Below, in pieces: positions 1-6,039 of a stretch of DNA of 39,694 bases. The position numbers were made by a program, and so were the translations under genes. Location: IMG/VR virus record IMGVR_UViG_3300020171_000013, positions 1-39,694 of that record; one strand, written 5' to 3'. The stretch's first letter is position 1. Each line of letters begins with the position of its first letter. Origin of the DNA: a virus. The notes under the pieces are model-generated. The model worked only from the letters and a program-made list of their open reading frames with translations, did no database searches and was not told the DNA's origin.

Positions 1-127
1 CATCCCGCAGCACCCGCCACACCTCGCGAAACACGGCCACGAGGTTAGCGACGTATGCCTCGGGGGTTGGTTCTAATCCCAACTGCCCATCAATGCCGTA
101 ATCGCGCAAGCCGTAGTAGGGCGGTGA
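1..127. repeat. Terminal direct repeat, left copy (circular overlap)
   Basis: These bases are repeated exactly at 39568-39694. An exact 127-base overlap of contig ends is what a de Bruijn assembler leaves on a closed circle or a circularly permuted genome. The methyltransferase frame reads through the joined ends without a break, which supports true circularity over a short physical terminal repeat. Confidence 0.95.
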
Positions 128-199
128 CGTTACGGCGCATTGCACACAGCCATCAGCCAGGGGGATATGTAGGGCGTTACCGTTGACGACTGAGATCAT
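1..199 (-). CDS. Beta-class DNA methyltransferase, N-terminal part (gene spans the circle junction)
   Basis: N-terminal 66 codons of a SAM-dependent DNA methyltransferase whose remainder lies at 38546-39567; joined, it is 406 residues. The catalytic motif IV is TSPPYYG at residues 24-30. The SPPY form is typical of N4-cytosine enzymes but also occurs in N6-adenine enzymes, so the target base is not settled. ATG at 199 overlaps the TGA of the upstream small gene (ATGA at 199-196), indicating translational coupling. With no restriction endonuclease seen nearby, it most likely protects phage DNA from host restriction or marks it for regulation. Confidence 0.9.
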   Translation of the reverse strand, partial: MISVVNGNALHIPLADGCVQCAVTSPPYYGLRDYGIDGQLGLEPTPEAYVANLVAVFREVWRVLRD

Positions 200-378
200 A
201 GCGCCCCCGCCATCTCTGCCGCGTGCTGGAGCTTGCCAAACAGCACCTGCGCCGCGCAATTCCGGTCGGCGCAAAGAAACTCGAAGATCAGTTCAGCCCA
301 TGCGTCCGGGTCAAAGCGTCCTTCGGATAGCAGGCGCTCTAACTCATAAGCGCGGGCGCGGAGGGGGTCGGTGTTCAT
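196..378 (-). CDS. Small hypothetical protein, 60 aa
   Basis: Not recognised. An acidic, probably helical protein of 60 residues with two cysteines (around residues 36 and 41) and no obvious membrane segment. Its ATG overlaps the end of the helicase-loader-like gene (shared bases 375-378), and its TGA overlaps the ATG of the methyltransferase. It is therefore the middle gene of a tightly coupled replication/modification run. The ATGA junctions on both sides are the main reason for calling it real. Confidence 0.7.
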   Translation of the reverse strand: MNTDPLRARAYELERLLSEGRFDPDAWAELIFEFLCADRNCAAQVLFGKLQHAAEMAGAL

Positions 379-947
379 CGCTCTAATTTCTCCACAAGCT
401 GCTTGATCTGCTTTCCGCCGCTCTCGACATAGGCCCGAACGGGCGGGATTTGGATGGCCTGGTCAGTGGCGCGGTTGAGTTCGGCTTCATACGCCTTCAG
501 GAAGTGGGCGCGATCCGCCATAACCGTATCATCATCGTTCAGGAAGCGGCGCGGCCAACCCAGCGATTTGGCCACCTTCTCGACTAGGGGGTGTGACCAA
601 TGATAGGATGAAATCTCGATAATATTCTCTTCGCCCTCGTGTATCAGGCGTCTTACCTTCTCATCAGAAGGAACGGATAGCAACTCTTGCCAGGCTTCAT
701 AGGCCGATGGGATTTTGTTGAATTGCCGGCCCAAGTCCCCTACCGTCTGGCGCAGCTTCGCGGGCGACGGTGGGAACTCCGGGCAGGTGACGCTGGCGCA
801 ATGCAGAGCGGCGGCATAGAGTTGCTCATCTGGGAGATCCTCGAGCAACATCCAATAAGTTTGGATAGTCTGTTGGGGGAATTTGGCGTTCGGGTAAGCG
901 GTCGAGAAAAGTGCGATAATGCGGGCTATGGATTGCTTGTCTGCCAT
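375..947 (-). CDS. Putative helicase-loader-like replication protein (G39P-type N-terminus)
   Basis: A 190-residue protein. The open frame extends further upstream, but ATG at 947 is the likely start: it lies one base after the TAA of the preceding gene and has AGAGG about 8 bases before it. The N-terminal 75 residues have the pattern IALFSTAYPNAKF, then a tryptophan, LLEDLPDEQ, then FPPSPAKLRQ. This resembles the N-terminal domain of phage helicase loader/inhibitor proteins such as SPP1 G39P. Such proteins deliver the host replicative helicase to the phage origin, which suits a genome with no helicase or polymerase of its own. The C-terminal half is charged and unassigned. The family call rests on pattern memory only; an alternative is an unrelated DNA-binding protein. 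Confidence 0.55.
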   Translation of the reverse strand: MADKQSIARIIALFSTAYPNAKFPQQTIQTYWMLLEDLPDEQLYAAALHCASVTCPEFPPSPAKLRQTVGDLGRQFNKIPSAYEAWQELLSVPSDEKVRRLIHEGEENIIEISSYHWSHPLVEKVAKSLGWPRRFLNDDDTVMADRAHFLKAYEAELNRATDQAIQIPPVRAYVESGGKQIKQLVEKLER

Positions 948-948
948 G

Positions 949-1434
949 TTATGCCTCTGCCGCCATGAATGCCCGTAAGCCTTCAAATCCGGCTGGCTCT
1001 TGCGCCGGTAGTTGGATCGTCTCGAATGCCTGCGGCCAGTTCTGATAGATGTCGTCCAGGCTTGGCGGTTGCCCCTTCTTGCCCTTCCAGTGACTTCGCC
1101 AGTACCAGGCGGCGAAGTCGTCAACGGTTTGCGGTGTTGGTCTGCTCATCAGATATTGGAGCGTCATCGTTCCTGTTTTGCAATGCCAGGGGTAGTTGAT
1201 CTTGAAGTGTTCATACAATTGCGCCTTGATGGTCTCTGCCTTATTCAGTCCTGCCGAAGTTGCCGTTCCCGTACCCTTGCGGCGCGGGGTCTCGGCAACT
1301 TCTGTCATCAGCCATTTTATCCCCTGCGAGATGTCTATGGCTGCGCTTGTTGCCGTGCTTTTGTCCACCCCGTATCGTTCAAGGGTGCTCGATACGATGT
1401 CTCTAATGCTTGCTGACTGTGTTGTTGTGAGCAT
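949..1434 (-). CDS. Hypothetical protein, possible replication-associated DNA-binding protein
   Basis: A 161-residue protein not firmly recognised. The C-terminal part reads YWRSHWKGKKGQPPSLDDI followed by a Trp-Pro, a basic aromatic segment like the tails of phage replisome-organiser proteins. The N-terminal half (IRDIVSSTLERYGVDK) is helical. It is the first gene after the long structured leader at 1435-1868 and lies one base upstream of the helicase-loader-like gene, so a role in origin recognition or replication initiation is a reasonable inference. ATG at 1434 has AGG about 10 bases upstream. Confidence 0.6.
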   Translation of the reverse strand: MLTTTQSASIRDIVSSTLERYGVDKSTATSAAIDISQGIKWLMTEVAETPRRKGTGTATSAGLNKAETIKAQLYEHFKINYPWHCKTGTMTLQYLMSRPTPQTVDDFAAWYWRSHWKGKKGQPPSLDDIYQNWPQAFETIQLPAQEPAGFEGLRAFMAAEA

Positions 1435-1470
1435 GTTTGTACCTATCTGTTGGATGGTGAGCGGTGGGTA

Positions 1471-1498
1471 GAATCGTCCCTTGTTAGGGGGACGATTC
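1471..1498. repeat. Perfect 10-bp inverted repeat
   Basis: GAATCGTCCC, 8-base loop, GGGACGATTC. It begins 37 bases upstream of the ATG at 1434 on the minus-strand transcript. It could be a protein-binding dyad or an mRNA hairpin; no U-run follows on either strand. Confidence 0.7.
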
Positions 1499-1725
1499 CC
1501 GAGGTGTTGGCCGGAGCCGCGTTCGGGTTAGTCGCCGCTGTCTCTGCCGTAGGGCTTGCGCCCGGCGCTGGTCTCTGCTTCACTCGCCGTAAGGGAGACA
1601 ACCAGAAGGTCTCTAAGGTGTGCCAGTTTTGCCCGCGTGCCAGGTGTTGTTTTTGCGGTTCGCTTCCGCGTGGTGGATGTGTGGTCTCTGCCTGGGCAGG
1701 CTTCGACGTTGGTCAGGTAATCAAA

Positions 1726-1821
1726 AACCCTTTGTTCTGGGCTTGTGCTTGGGCGTCTCCCGAAACAAGGAAAGGGAAAAACACAAGCACAGAACAAAGG
1801 GTTCTGTTTCCTTGTCTCAGG
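1726..1821 (-). promoter_or_regulatory. Leader element I: interleaved inverted repeats (b-a-b'-a'), attenuator-like
   Basis: Read as minus-strand RNA, segment b (1821-1807) pairs with b' (1773-1759) over 15 bases counting G-U pairs. Segment a (1803-1779) pairs with a' (1750-1726) over 25 bases with two mismatches. The order b-a-b'-a' makes the stems mutually exclusive or pseudoknotted. Arm a' ends in GGGTT followed by TTTGATT, so the a:a' hairpin is terminator-like. The promoter at 1875-1902 drives RNA into it, and the replication-type genes lie downstream. Leader elements II and III share this topology. Confidence 0.75.
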
Positions 1822-1874
1822 CCCGGCGCCCACCGGGGCTGGTTTTGGTGATCCAGCAACATTAGATTGACTCC

Positions 1875-1902
1875 AGTATATCAAATCCTGGCAGGATGTC
1901 AA
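1875..1902 (-). promoter_or_regulatory. Sigma70-type promoter for the replication-type genes
   Basis: On the minus strand: -35 TTGACA (1902-1897), 16-base spacer, -10 TATACT (1880-1875), predicted start near 1868. Directly upstream of the -35 lies GTGAGTAATTCAC (1915-1903), a GTGA/TCAC dyad with a 5-base centre. It resembles, but is one base shorter than, the operator seen at four other promoters. Confidence 0.75.
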
Positions 1903-1911
1903 GTGAATTAC

Positions 1912-2028
1912 TCACTGCTTCCCCCCGCACGTCTGACACTGCCAGCCATCGGCGGTCTGTTCCTGGTCAGTCCTGACATAACAGAAGAGACACCATGACC
2001 AGCGGATGATAGATAGGATAATTTTCAT
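1912..2028 (-). CDS. Tiny zinc-ribbon-like protein, 38 aa
   Basis: Starts at ATG 2028, with AAGGG about 9 bases upstream; the longer frame above it is a shadow of the next gene. The product has a hydrophobic start (MKIILSIIRW) and two paired-cysteine knuckles, CLFC and CQTC, 16 residues apart. That spacing suggests one bound metal ion. Function unknown. It follows the other zinc-type protein at 2042-2242 in the same transcript. Confidence 0.6.
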   Translation of the reverse strand: MKIILSIIRWSWCLFCYVRTDQEQTADGWQCQTCGGKQ

Positions 2029-2041
2029 ACGAATACCCTTT

Positions 2042-2242
2042 TTAGTAATACGGATGAAATGGTCGGTCGTCAATCTTTGCGACCAGATGCCGACCGCAGA
2101 ATGGGCAAAATTTGGCGTTGTTTTCCTCTGGCGTTCCTGAGTCAAAAAAGAATGTTCCCCCACAACTTGTCTCCCAAATGTCGGTATCCAGCACCCACAG
2201 GCAGGTTTTGATCCTGTTGTAAAGAAAGTTCACGAGTTCCAT
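2042..2242 (-). CDS. Small zinc-binding protein with CPFCG knuckle, 66 aa
   Basis: A strong ribosome site (GAAAGGAG) precedes ATG 2242. The product carries the pattern TSCGGTFFF, then FCPFCGRHL near the C-terminus, so four cysteines could hold one zinc as in the small CPFCG proteins common in phage early regions. No catalytic motif is visible. Likely a nucleic-acid or host-protein binder expressed early; specific function unknown. Confidence 0.75.
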   Translation of the reverse strand: MELVNFLYNRIKTCLWVLDTDIWETSCGGTFFFDSGTPEENNAKFCPFCGRHLVAKIDDRPFHPYY

Positions 2243-2464
2243 GTCTCTCCTTTCACCTATCCGGTAGAATGTGGGCGGGGTGGATTACCACCAACGGGCA
2301 TATTTATCGGCGGCATTTTGTCTCAACCGCTGTTTATTTTTGCCCAGTGCGCTTTCATCGCCTGCGTGTCCTATCCGACGCCGCCGCCCATCATTTTGTA
2401 AGGTCTCCATCCGTCACCCACGGGGCTTCGGATGATCTCTTTCTGCGCGTGGCAGATGAGGCTG
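2243..2464. other. Gap without a supported gene
   Basis: Between the CPFCG gene and the tRNA. On the minus strand there are only very short frames, the longest about 19-30 codons and without a good start or ribosome site. I see no clear promoter or hairpin. Most likely it is transcribed spacer downstream of the tRNA. Confidence 0.5.
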
Positions 2465-2538
2465 TTGCAGGGAGCGGATTCGAACCGCTGAATAATGGCT
2501 TATGAGGCCACCGCCGTAGACCACTAGGCAACCCTGCT
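2465..2538 (-). tRNA. tRNA with CAT anticodon (Met or lysidine-type Ile)
   Basis: The 74 bases fold as a cloverleaf. Acceptor stem GCAGGG/CCCTGC has an A-A mismatch at the 1-72 position; the D-arm is GCC/GGC; anticodon stem GTGGC/GCCAT encloses loop CTCATAA (anticodon CAT). The variable loop is 5 bases and the T-arm AGCGG-TTCGAAT-CCGCT. No CCA is encoded. The anticodon stem lacks the three G-C pairs of an initiator, so it is an elongator Met or an AUA-reading Ile2 tRNA. It sits 6 bases after the membrane-protein gene in the same transcript. Confidence 0.85.
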
Positions 2539-2544
2539 GTAACA

Positions 2545-2763
2545 CTATGCTTTCAGCACGGCAATCACGAGAAGGATAAAAATTGCAATCGCCGCGATAA
2601 CCAGGGTCAAGGCCGCTGAAATCCAGAGCGGCGAAATAACCCACCACCACGACCACGAGATGAAACCCGTCATCTTCAAGACAATGAAGACGATGGTCAG
2701 AAGGCCAGCAAACCCAACCCCGCCGCCGGCCGAAACGCTTGATGACGAACTGCTTTTACTCAT
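2545..2763 (-). CDS. Small membrane protein of the phage 'Fragile-X-F-like' type
   Basis: A 72-residue protein with a Ser-rich N-terminus and two hydrophobic segments (about 18-35 and 47-70). They are joined by the aromatic stretch TGFISWSWWWVISPLWI. This centre is typical of a short phage membrane-protein family loosely named transmembrane Fragile-X-F protein, whose role is unknown. AGGAGA precedes ATG 2763. The gene is first after leader element II, so its expression may be controlled by that structure. It is not obviously a holin; a separate holin-like gene is at 7713. Confidence 0.8.
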   Translation of the reverse strand: MSKSSSSSSVSAGGGVGFAGLLTIVFIVLKMTGFISWSWWWVISPLWISAALTLVIAAIAIFILLVIAVLKA

Positions 2764-2784
2764 TGGCTATCTCCTAAAATGCAA

Positions 2785-2890
2785 ATCGCTTTTGTCTGAC
2801 TGCGGCTGTAGCGAGCCTATCAGGGGGTTAGGCAAAGCCACAGCCAGACAAAAGCGATCTGGCGTTCCCTGAATTTCTGGCAGTCGCTAC
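2785..2890 (-). promoter_or_regulatory. Leader element II: interleaved inverted repeats before the membrane-protein gene
   Basis: Arm a (2858-2845) and arm a' (2798-2785) form a perfect 14-base stem (ATCGCTTTTGTCTG and its complement), with further pairing of GGCTGT/ACAGCC. Arm b (GTAGCGA on the minus strand, 2890-2884) pairs with b' (2814-2808), which lies inside the a:a' loop. This gives the same b-a-b'-a' order as at 1726-1821. It lies between the promoter at 2910-2938 and the ribosome site before 2763. Confidence 0.65.
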
Positions 2891-2909
2891 TCTGCGTTTG
2901 TTCTGATTC

Positions 2910-2938
2910 AGTCTATCATTTTATCGCGGCTGTGTCAA
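2910..2938 (-). promoter_or_regulatory. Sigma70-type promoter
   Basis: Minus strand: -35 TTGACA (2938-2933), 17-base spacer, -10 TAGACT (2915-2910), predicted start near 2903. It drives the membrane protein, the tRNA and the zinc proteins. Half of the CRP-like operator (TGACAC) abuts the -35. Confidence 0.7.
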
Positions 2939-2941
2939 GTG

Positions 2942-3403
2942 TCAGCTTTGCTGAGTTGCCACGATCCACTTCCAAACACCGAGACCGTAAATGGCGGTCA
3001 TTGCCGCCTCGTAGATATAGTGCGGCAATTCGCTGTCTTCGGATTCGTGGCGGCCAAGCTCGGCCATGTAAGATTCACAAGTCGCCAGCAGCGATGAGTA
3101 GTTGGGGTTTTCGAGGGGTTCTGGTTGCGGTACTTCGGTGTCTTCCCGCCGCTTCAATTCTGCAAGAAGGTCGTCTTTGGTGAATTTCTCCAGGATGTTC
3201 ATTTTGTCTCCCGTGTCAAGTGCAGCAATTGTTTTGCTCAGGCTTTCCATGAGGTCTCTAGCCGTCACGAACCGGACTCTCACCATACCACTCTCCCAAA
3301 TCTTTCCGATGACAAACCCGGTCATGGGATTGGCGGCGGCCTTGTCCAGTTCGGGGCGGACTTGCGCCAGTTGTTCGGGGGTGAGCTGGATAATTACGGT
3401 CAT
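2942..3403 (-). CDS. Hypothetical protein, 153 aa
   Basis: Not recognised. It begins MTVIIQLTPEQLAQVRPEL and continues with a beta-rich N-terminal half (TGFVIGKIWESGMVRVRFV) and an acidic helical C-terminal half. Start ATG 3403 is three bases after the stop of the upstream gene and has GGGAGA before it. It shares a transcript with 3407-3775 and ends just before the promoter at 2910-2938. No metal site or membrane segment is visible. Confidence 0.7.
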   Translation of the reverse strand: MTVIIQLTPEQLAQVRPELDKAAANPMTGFVIGKIWESGMVRVRFVTARDLMESLSKTIAALDTGDKMNILEKFTKDDLLAELKRREDTEVPQPEPLENPNYSSLLATCESYMAELGRHESEDSELPHYIYEAAMTAIYGLGVWKWIVATQQS

Positions 3404-3406
3404 GGG

Positions 3407-3775
3407 TTATTCTCCCTTCGCCAGATAATCTCGCCAGGCCGCAATCATGGCGATCTGCGCCCTGAATAGCTCCATCGGGATACCGGCGGTCTCGTCGCTG
3501 GTCATCCCCATATCGCTGTCGCCCACCTGCTCGGCCACGTCCACGAACACGGCTGCAATGCGGCGGGTGACGTAATCTTCCAGGCTTTCGCCGGTGTTGA
3601 TGTAGTGGTCGTTGAGCAACTTGGCGGTTTTCTCTGCGTCTACCTGCGCGCCACGCGAGACAATTGGTAGCTTGCTGATGATACTCCACGTTTTGCCGTC
3701 GAGACCCGTACCAAAACAGAGTACCTGACCGGTGGCGCTATCCTTATTCGTCGCGATAAACGGGTAATCTTTCAT
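3407..3775 (-). CDS. Hypothetical protein, 122 aa
   Basis: Not recognised. A soluble acidic protein beginning MKDYPFIATNKDSATGQVLC, probably beta strands followed by helices (ELFRAQIAMIAAWRDYLAKG at the C-terminus). AAAGGA lies upstream of ATG 3775. It directly follows a strong 12-bp hairpin, so its mRNA may be stabilised or separated from the upstream genes at that point. Confidence 0.7.
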   Translation of the reverse strand: MKDYPFIATNKDSATGQVLCFGTGLDGKTWSIISKLPIVSRGAQVDAEKTAKLLNDHYINTGESLEDYVTRRIAAVFVDVAEQVGDSDMGMTSDETAGIPMELFRAQIAMIAAWRDYLAKGE

Positions 3776-3790
3776 CGTGTCAATCCTTTC

Positions 3791-3822
3791 GGCTGGCCGG
3801 TGGGAGGAAGCACCGGCCAGCC
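3791..3822. terminator. Strong intergenic hairpin without U-run
   Basis: A perfect 12-base stem (GGCTGGCCGGTG and its complement) with an 8-base loop between two minus-strand genes. There is no T-run on the minus strand, so it may be an mRNA processing or stability hairpin and not an intrinsic terminator. Confidence 0.6.
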
Positions 3823-3839
3823 AGGTGGGGAGGGGTGGG

Positions 3840-4028
3840 TTACGCCTGAGCGCCGTAGATTTTTTGGAGTTCCGTTGTTGCCTCCACCAAAATCAACATT
3901 GCTTCTTCGACGGTCTTTGCGCCGGTCACAGTGGCTTCGTAGTTGAAGCCTTTGGTATTCTTTTCGGCCTTGACATTGACCCGAGGTCCATCGCTATCCG
4001 AGTGGTGATAAATGTGCTGATCTTCCAT
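3840..4028 (-). CDS. Small hypothetical protein, 62 aa
   Basis: ATG 4028 is the better start (GGAG upstream, 5 bases after the previous stop); the longer frame is an overlap shadow. The product starts MEDQHIYHHSDSDGPRV and has a beta strand then a long helix (VEEAMLILVEATTELQKI). Not recognised. Expected to be a soluble early protein. Confidence 0.65.
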   Translation of the reverse strand: MEDQHIYHHSDSDGPRVNVKAEKNTKGFNYEATVTGAKTVEEAMLILVEATTELQKIYGAQA

Positions 4029-4033
4029 TGCCG

Positions 4034-4225
4034 CTACTCCTTTGTGTAGCCGTTCGATTCTGCCCAGGCTTCCAGTTGGGTTGCCTTGAATACGTCTTCT
4101 GGGTTGAAGTTGTCTCCTACCCATTCGATGACGAAATGCATGTCGCGTGTGTCAACTTCTACCGTGAATTTCAATTCATCCGTGAGAATGCTGGCGAGTT
4201 CTCTGTCTTGATTTCCGGTTGTCAT
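4034..4225 (-). CDS. Small hypothetical protein, 63 aa
   Basis: Not recognised. Acidic; contains the strands LKFTVEV and MHFVIEWVGD, then a helix. AAAAGGA precedes ATG 4225. It lies between the RecT-like gene and the 62-residue gene with short spacings, so it is part of the same operon. Confidence 0.6.
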   Translation of the reverse strand: MTTGNQDRELASILTDELKFTVEVDTRDMHFVIEWVGDNFNPEDVFKATQLEAWAESNGYTKE

Positions 4226-4240
4226 GGGTTGGGTATCCTT

Positions 4241-5326
4241 TTACTTCGCCCGCAGCACCGTGAGGGCTGCGTCGCGCTTGTATTTGAGTTCTTCCAGGCG
4301 ATCACCTTCGGCGGTCAGGATGGCCTTCTCGATGTTGTTGTACACAGCCGTCAAAACGTTGGTTTCCATGTCGCCGTAGGCCTTGCCCTGACTGTTGGTC
4401 ATGGCCTTTGCAACTTCGATGTTAAGCTCGTATGATGGGGCGGGGAAACCTGGGGCGGCTTCCTGCTGCTGCTCGGCGGCGGGTTCAGGTGCGGGAGGGA
4501 TGTCCACAATTTCGCCTTCCACGACATCTACCGTTTCGAGCGGAACGGAAGCAGGCCAGGGTACTTTCGGGGTGGCGGGAGCGTCATACCCGAGGGCGCT
4601 CAGGTTGTCATTGACTGAGCGGGGGGCGGGCGGCGGTGCGCTGACGGTCATCTCCTGGAACGACCCTTCGATGACTACGCCGGGGCTTGTGTCCGCGCCG
4701 TCATAAATGGGTTCGTTGGTGGAGAAGCGGTGGTGGCGGGCGTTGGTCTCGGCGCGCTTCTTGGCGCGTTCAGCCGGGTTGAAGTTGCGATCCTTCCATT
4801 CGTTGAGTTCGGCTGTATAGACCACCCCGATGCCGGACGAGTAGGGCGCAGGCCCGCAGGAGCTAATGATGTCCTGGTAAGACACATTCCCGATGACTTC
4901 TTTCAGCGTTCTGCCGATGTCGGTAATGCGTTTTTGCCAGTTCCGATAGGACTGGGTATCGCGCAAACGGCACTCGAAGGCGTAAGCCCAATCCTTCTGC
5001 ATTTTGTCCTTCGGATATTCTTGAAACTCCAGATCAATCGTGTCGCCGGGGCCAACTTCTTCCTGATTCTTGCGGCGCAGACCGTTGATGTGCATGGAGT
5101 TGCTCATCGTGCGACCCTCTTTGTCCACGATGGTATTGACTTCCGAGATGGGGTCAAGCCCCTGTTGGGCAGCGAAGGCGGCGCGCCCGATGATCTGTTC
5201 ATCGCTCATGCGCCGACCGTTGACGATCATCTCCCGCAAAAGCGGGATGTATGCCTTTTTTAGGCTCTCGATTTGGTTCGCCCGATCAACTGCCAGGGCG
5301 AGCGCGTTGGGGGTGTTGTCTGTCAT
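4241..5326 (-). CDS. Putative RecT/Bet-like single-strand annealing protein
   Basis: A 361-residue protein from ATG 5326 (AAAGGAG upstream; ATGA overlap with the preceding micro-gene). The N-terminal 200 residues show the layout of the RecT/Red-beta/Bet family: AAFAAQQGLDPISEVNTI, then a segment ending MHINGLRRKNQEE, then YAFECRLRD with basic residues. The C-terminal third is Pro/Ala/Glu-rich and ends in a helical domain (TAVYNNIEKAILTAEGDRLEEL). Such proteins anneal complementary single strands in phage recombination and replication. I see no partner exonuclease nearby; VRR-NUC at 10518 is a distant candidate. The family assignment comes from recognition of the pattern, not from a search. 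Confidence 0.5.
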   Translation of the reverse strand: MTDNTPNALALAVDRANQIESLKKAYIPLLREMIVNGRRMSDEQIIGRAAFAAQQGLDPISEVNTIVDKEGRTMSNSMHINGLRRKNQEEVGPGDTIDLEFQEYPKDKMQKDWAYAFECRLRDTQSYRNWQKRITDIGRTLKEVIGNVSYQDIISSCGPAPYSSGIGVVYTAELNEWKDRNFNPAERAKKRAETNARHHRFSTNEPIYDGADTSPGVVIEGSFQEMTVSAPPPAPRSVNDNLSALGYDAPATPKVPWPASVPLETVDVVEGEIVDIPPAPEPAAEQQQEAAPGFPAPSYELNIEVAKAMTNSQGKAYGDMETNVLTAVYNNIEKAILTAEGDRLEELKYKRDAALTVLRAK

Positions 5327-5415
5327 TTCCTTGCTCCTTTGAGTATGTCCCGCCCGGTGATGACCAGGGCGGGGATGAATAGGATAGCGATCATGATGAT
5401 ACCGACGATGGTCAT
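5323..5415 (-). CDS. Micro-protein with one membrane segment, 30 aa
   Basis: Starts at ATG 5415 and stops at TGA 5325-5323. It overlaps its neighbours by ATGA at both ends, giving a coupled chain with the gene above and the RecT-like gene below. The product is a single hydrophobic helix (IVGIIMIAILFIPALVI) ending in a basic tail. Too short for routine calling; the two coupling junctions are the evidence. Function unknown. Confidence 0.55.
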   Translation of the reverse strand: MTIVGIIMIAILFIPALVITGRDILKGARK

Positions 5416-5564
5416 GGCGTGGTTGCTTTCTTGACCATCTCGCGGACTTCGGCGCGGGTCGGGCGCGATTCCTGCTCGCGAAGCCGGTCATAAATCCAAT
5501 CAACCGGGTCTGCGCCTTCTTTGGCAGCCTGAGCGACAATCTCGCGGACTTCGGCAGTGGTCAT
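5412..5564 (-). CDS. Small protein with internal repeat, 50 aa
   Basis: ATG 5564 overlaps the TGA of the upstream gene, and the TGA (5414-5412) overlaps the ATG of the 30-residue membrane peptide. The sequence contains AEVREIV near the start and AEVREMV near the end, a 7-residue motif repeated 36 residues apart, joined by GADPVDWIYDRLREQ. It is probably two short helices. Function not recognised. Confidence 0.6.
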   Translation of the reverse strand: MTTAEVREIVAQAAKEGADPVDWIYDRLREQESRPTRAEVREMVKKATTP

Positions 5565-5770
5565 AGCAGCCCCTTAAGTTTCATATTCCGGCACAGATGA
5601 CCGGCAAGCAGATTCATGCCGCGCAAGGCTCGCCGCACACGGTGTAACGGGGTGCTGTCGATTCTCGTCTCGTAGTGGCGCGGGGGTGAGACGTAATTCC
5701 CGTTTACAAACGTGTGGACAAAAATACCAACGTGTTCACCTGTGTTGTAAATGTCAACGTCTTTTCTCAT
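5561..5770 (-). CDS. Small basic protein, 69 aa
   Basis: Coupled by ATGA to genes on both sides. Begins MRKDVDIYNTGEHVGIFVH and is basic towards the C-terminus (PLHRVRRALRGMNLL), so nucleic-acid binding is possible. No recognised family. Confidence 0.6.
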   Translation of the reverse strand: MRKDVDIYNTGEHVGIFVHTFVNGNYVSPPRHYETRIDSTPLHRVRRALRGMNLLAGHLCRNMKLKGLL

Positions 5771-6039
5771 GGCAATCCTTCTTCCGTCATCGCCAGCCCG
5801 TCGTCATGCAATCGGGCGGCGGCCTCGTCGCGTTCCCGCTCGGCCTGGTCAGCCAGGCGCCCAATGATTTGCGCCAGGGTTTTGCAGGTCTCGCCGCTGG
5901 TAAGGGCAATGTCGAGAAGCGCCCCAACCGCGTCGCGACTGTTCACCGCGAGAAGCCGGTGAAAATTCTGGACTGCCAGAGCGCGCCAGGCGGCGGAGTT
6001 GTCCTGGGGGGTGGTGTAGCCGAAGGAAATGGGGGTCAT
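5767..6039 (-). CDS. Hypothetical helical protein, 90 aa
   Basis: ATG 6039 overlaps the TGA of the frameshifted gene upstream, and the stop overlaps the ATG at 5770. The product is mostly helical, with a charged segment (LADQAERERDEAAARL) that could form a short coiled coil. Not recognised. Confidence 0.6.
   Translation of the reverse strand: MTPISFGYTTPQDNSAAWRALAVQNFHRLLAVNSRDAVGALLDIALTSGETCKTLAQIIGRLADQAERERDEAAARLHDDGLAMTEEGLP

Larger units (their letters stand above)
1435..1868 (-). other. Long untranslated leader, possible replication-origin region
   Basis: About 430 bases without a convincing gene, between a minus-strand promoter and the first replication-type gene. It holds a perfect 10-base inverted repeat at 1471-1480/1489-1498 (gaatcgtccc, 8-base loop) just upstream of the gene. 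It also holds four spaced copies of GTCTCT (1540, 1571, 1609, 1684) and the interleaved inverted repeats at 1726-1821. Small frames on both strands look like shadows: no start with a ribosome site and low-complexity products. Placement beside replication genes makes it the best origin candidate, but nothing proves that. Confidence 0.45.

Noticed and set aside
1540-1690. GTCTCT copies as replication iterons or a CRISPR-like array
   Set aside because: Only four short copies with uneven spacing (31, 38 and 75 bases) and no conserved flanks; too weak to call either.
1528-1902. A 124-codon minus-strand frame and overlapping plus-strand frames in the long leader
   Set aside because: No ribosome site, low-complexity products, and the region is better explained by promoter, leader stems and spaced GTCTCT motifs.
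2414-2656. An 80-codon frame across the tRNA
   Set aside because: It runs through the tRNA and the membrane-protein gene in another frame.
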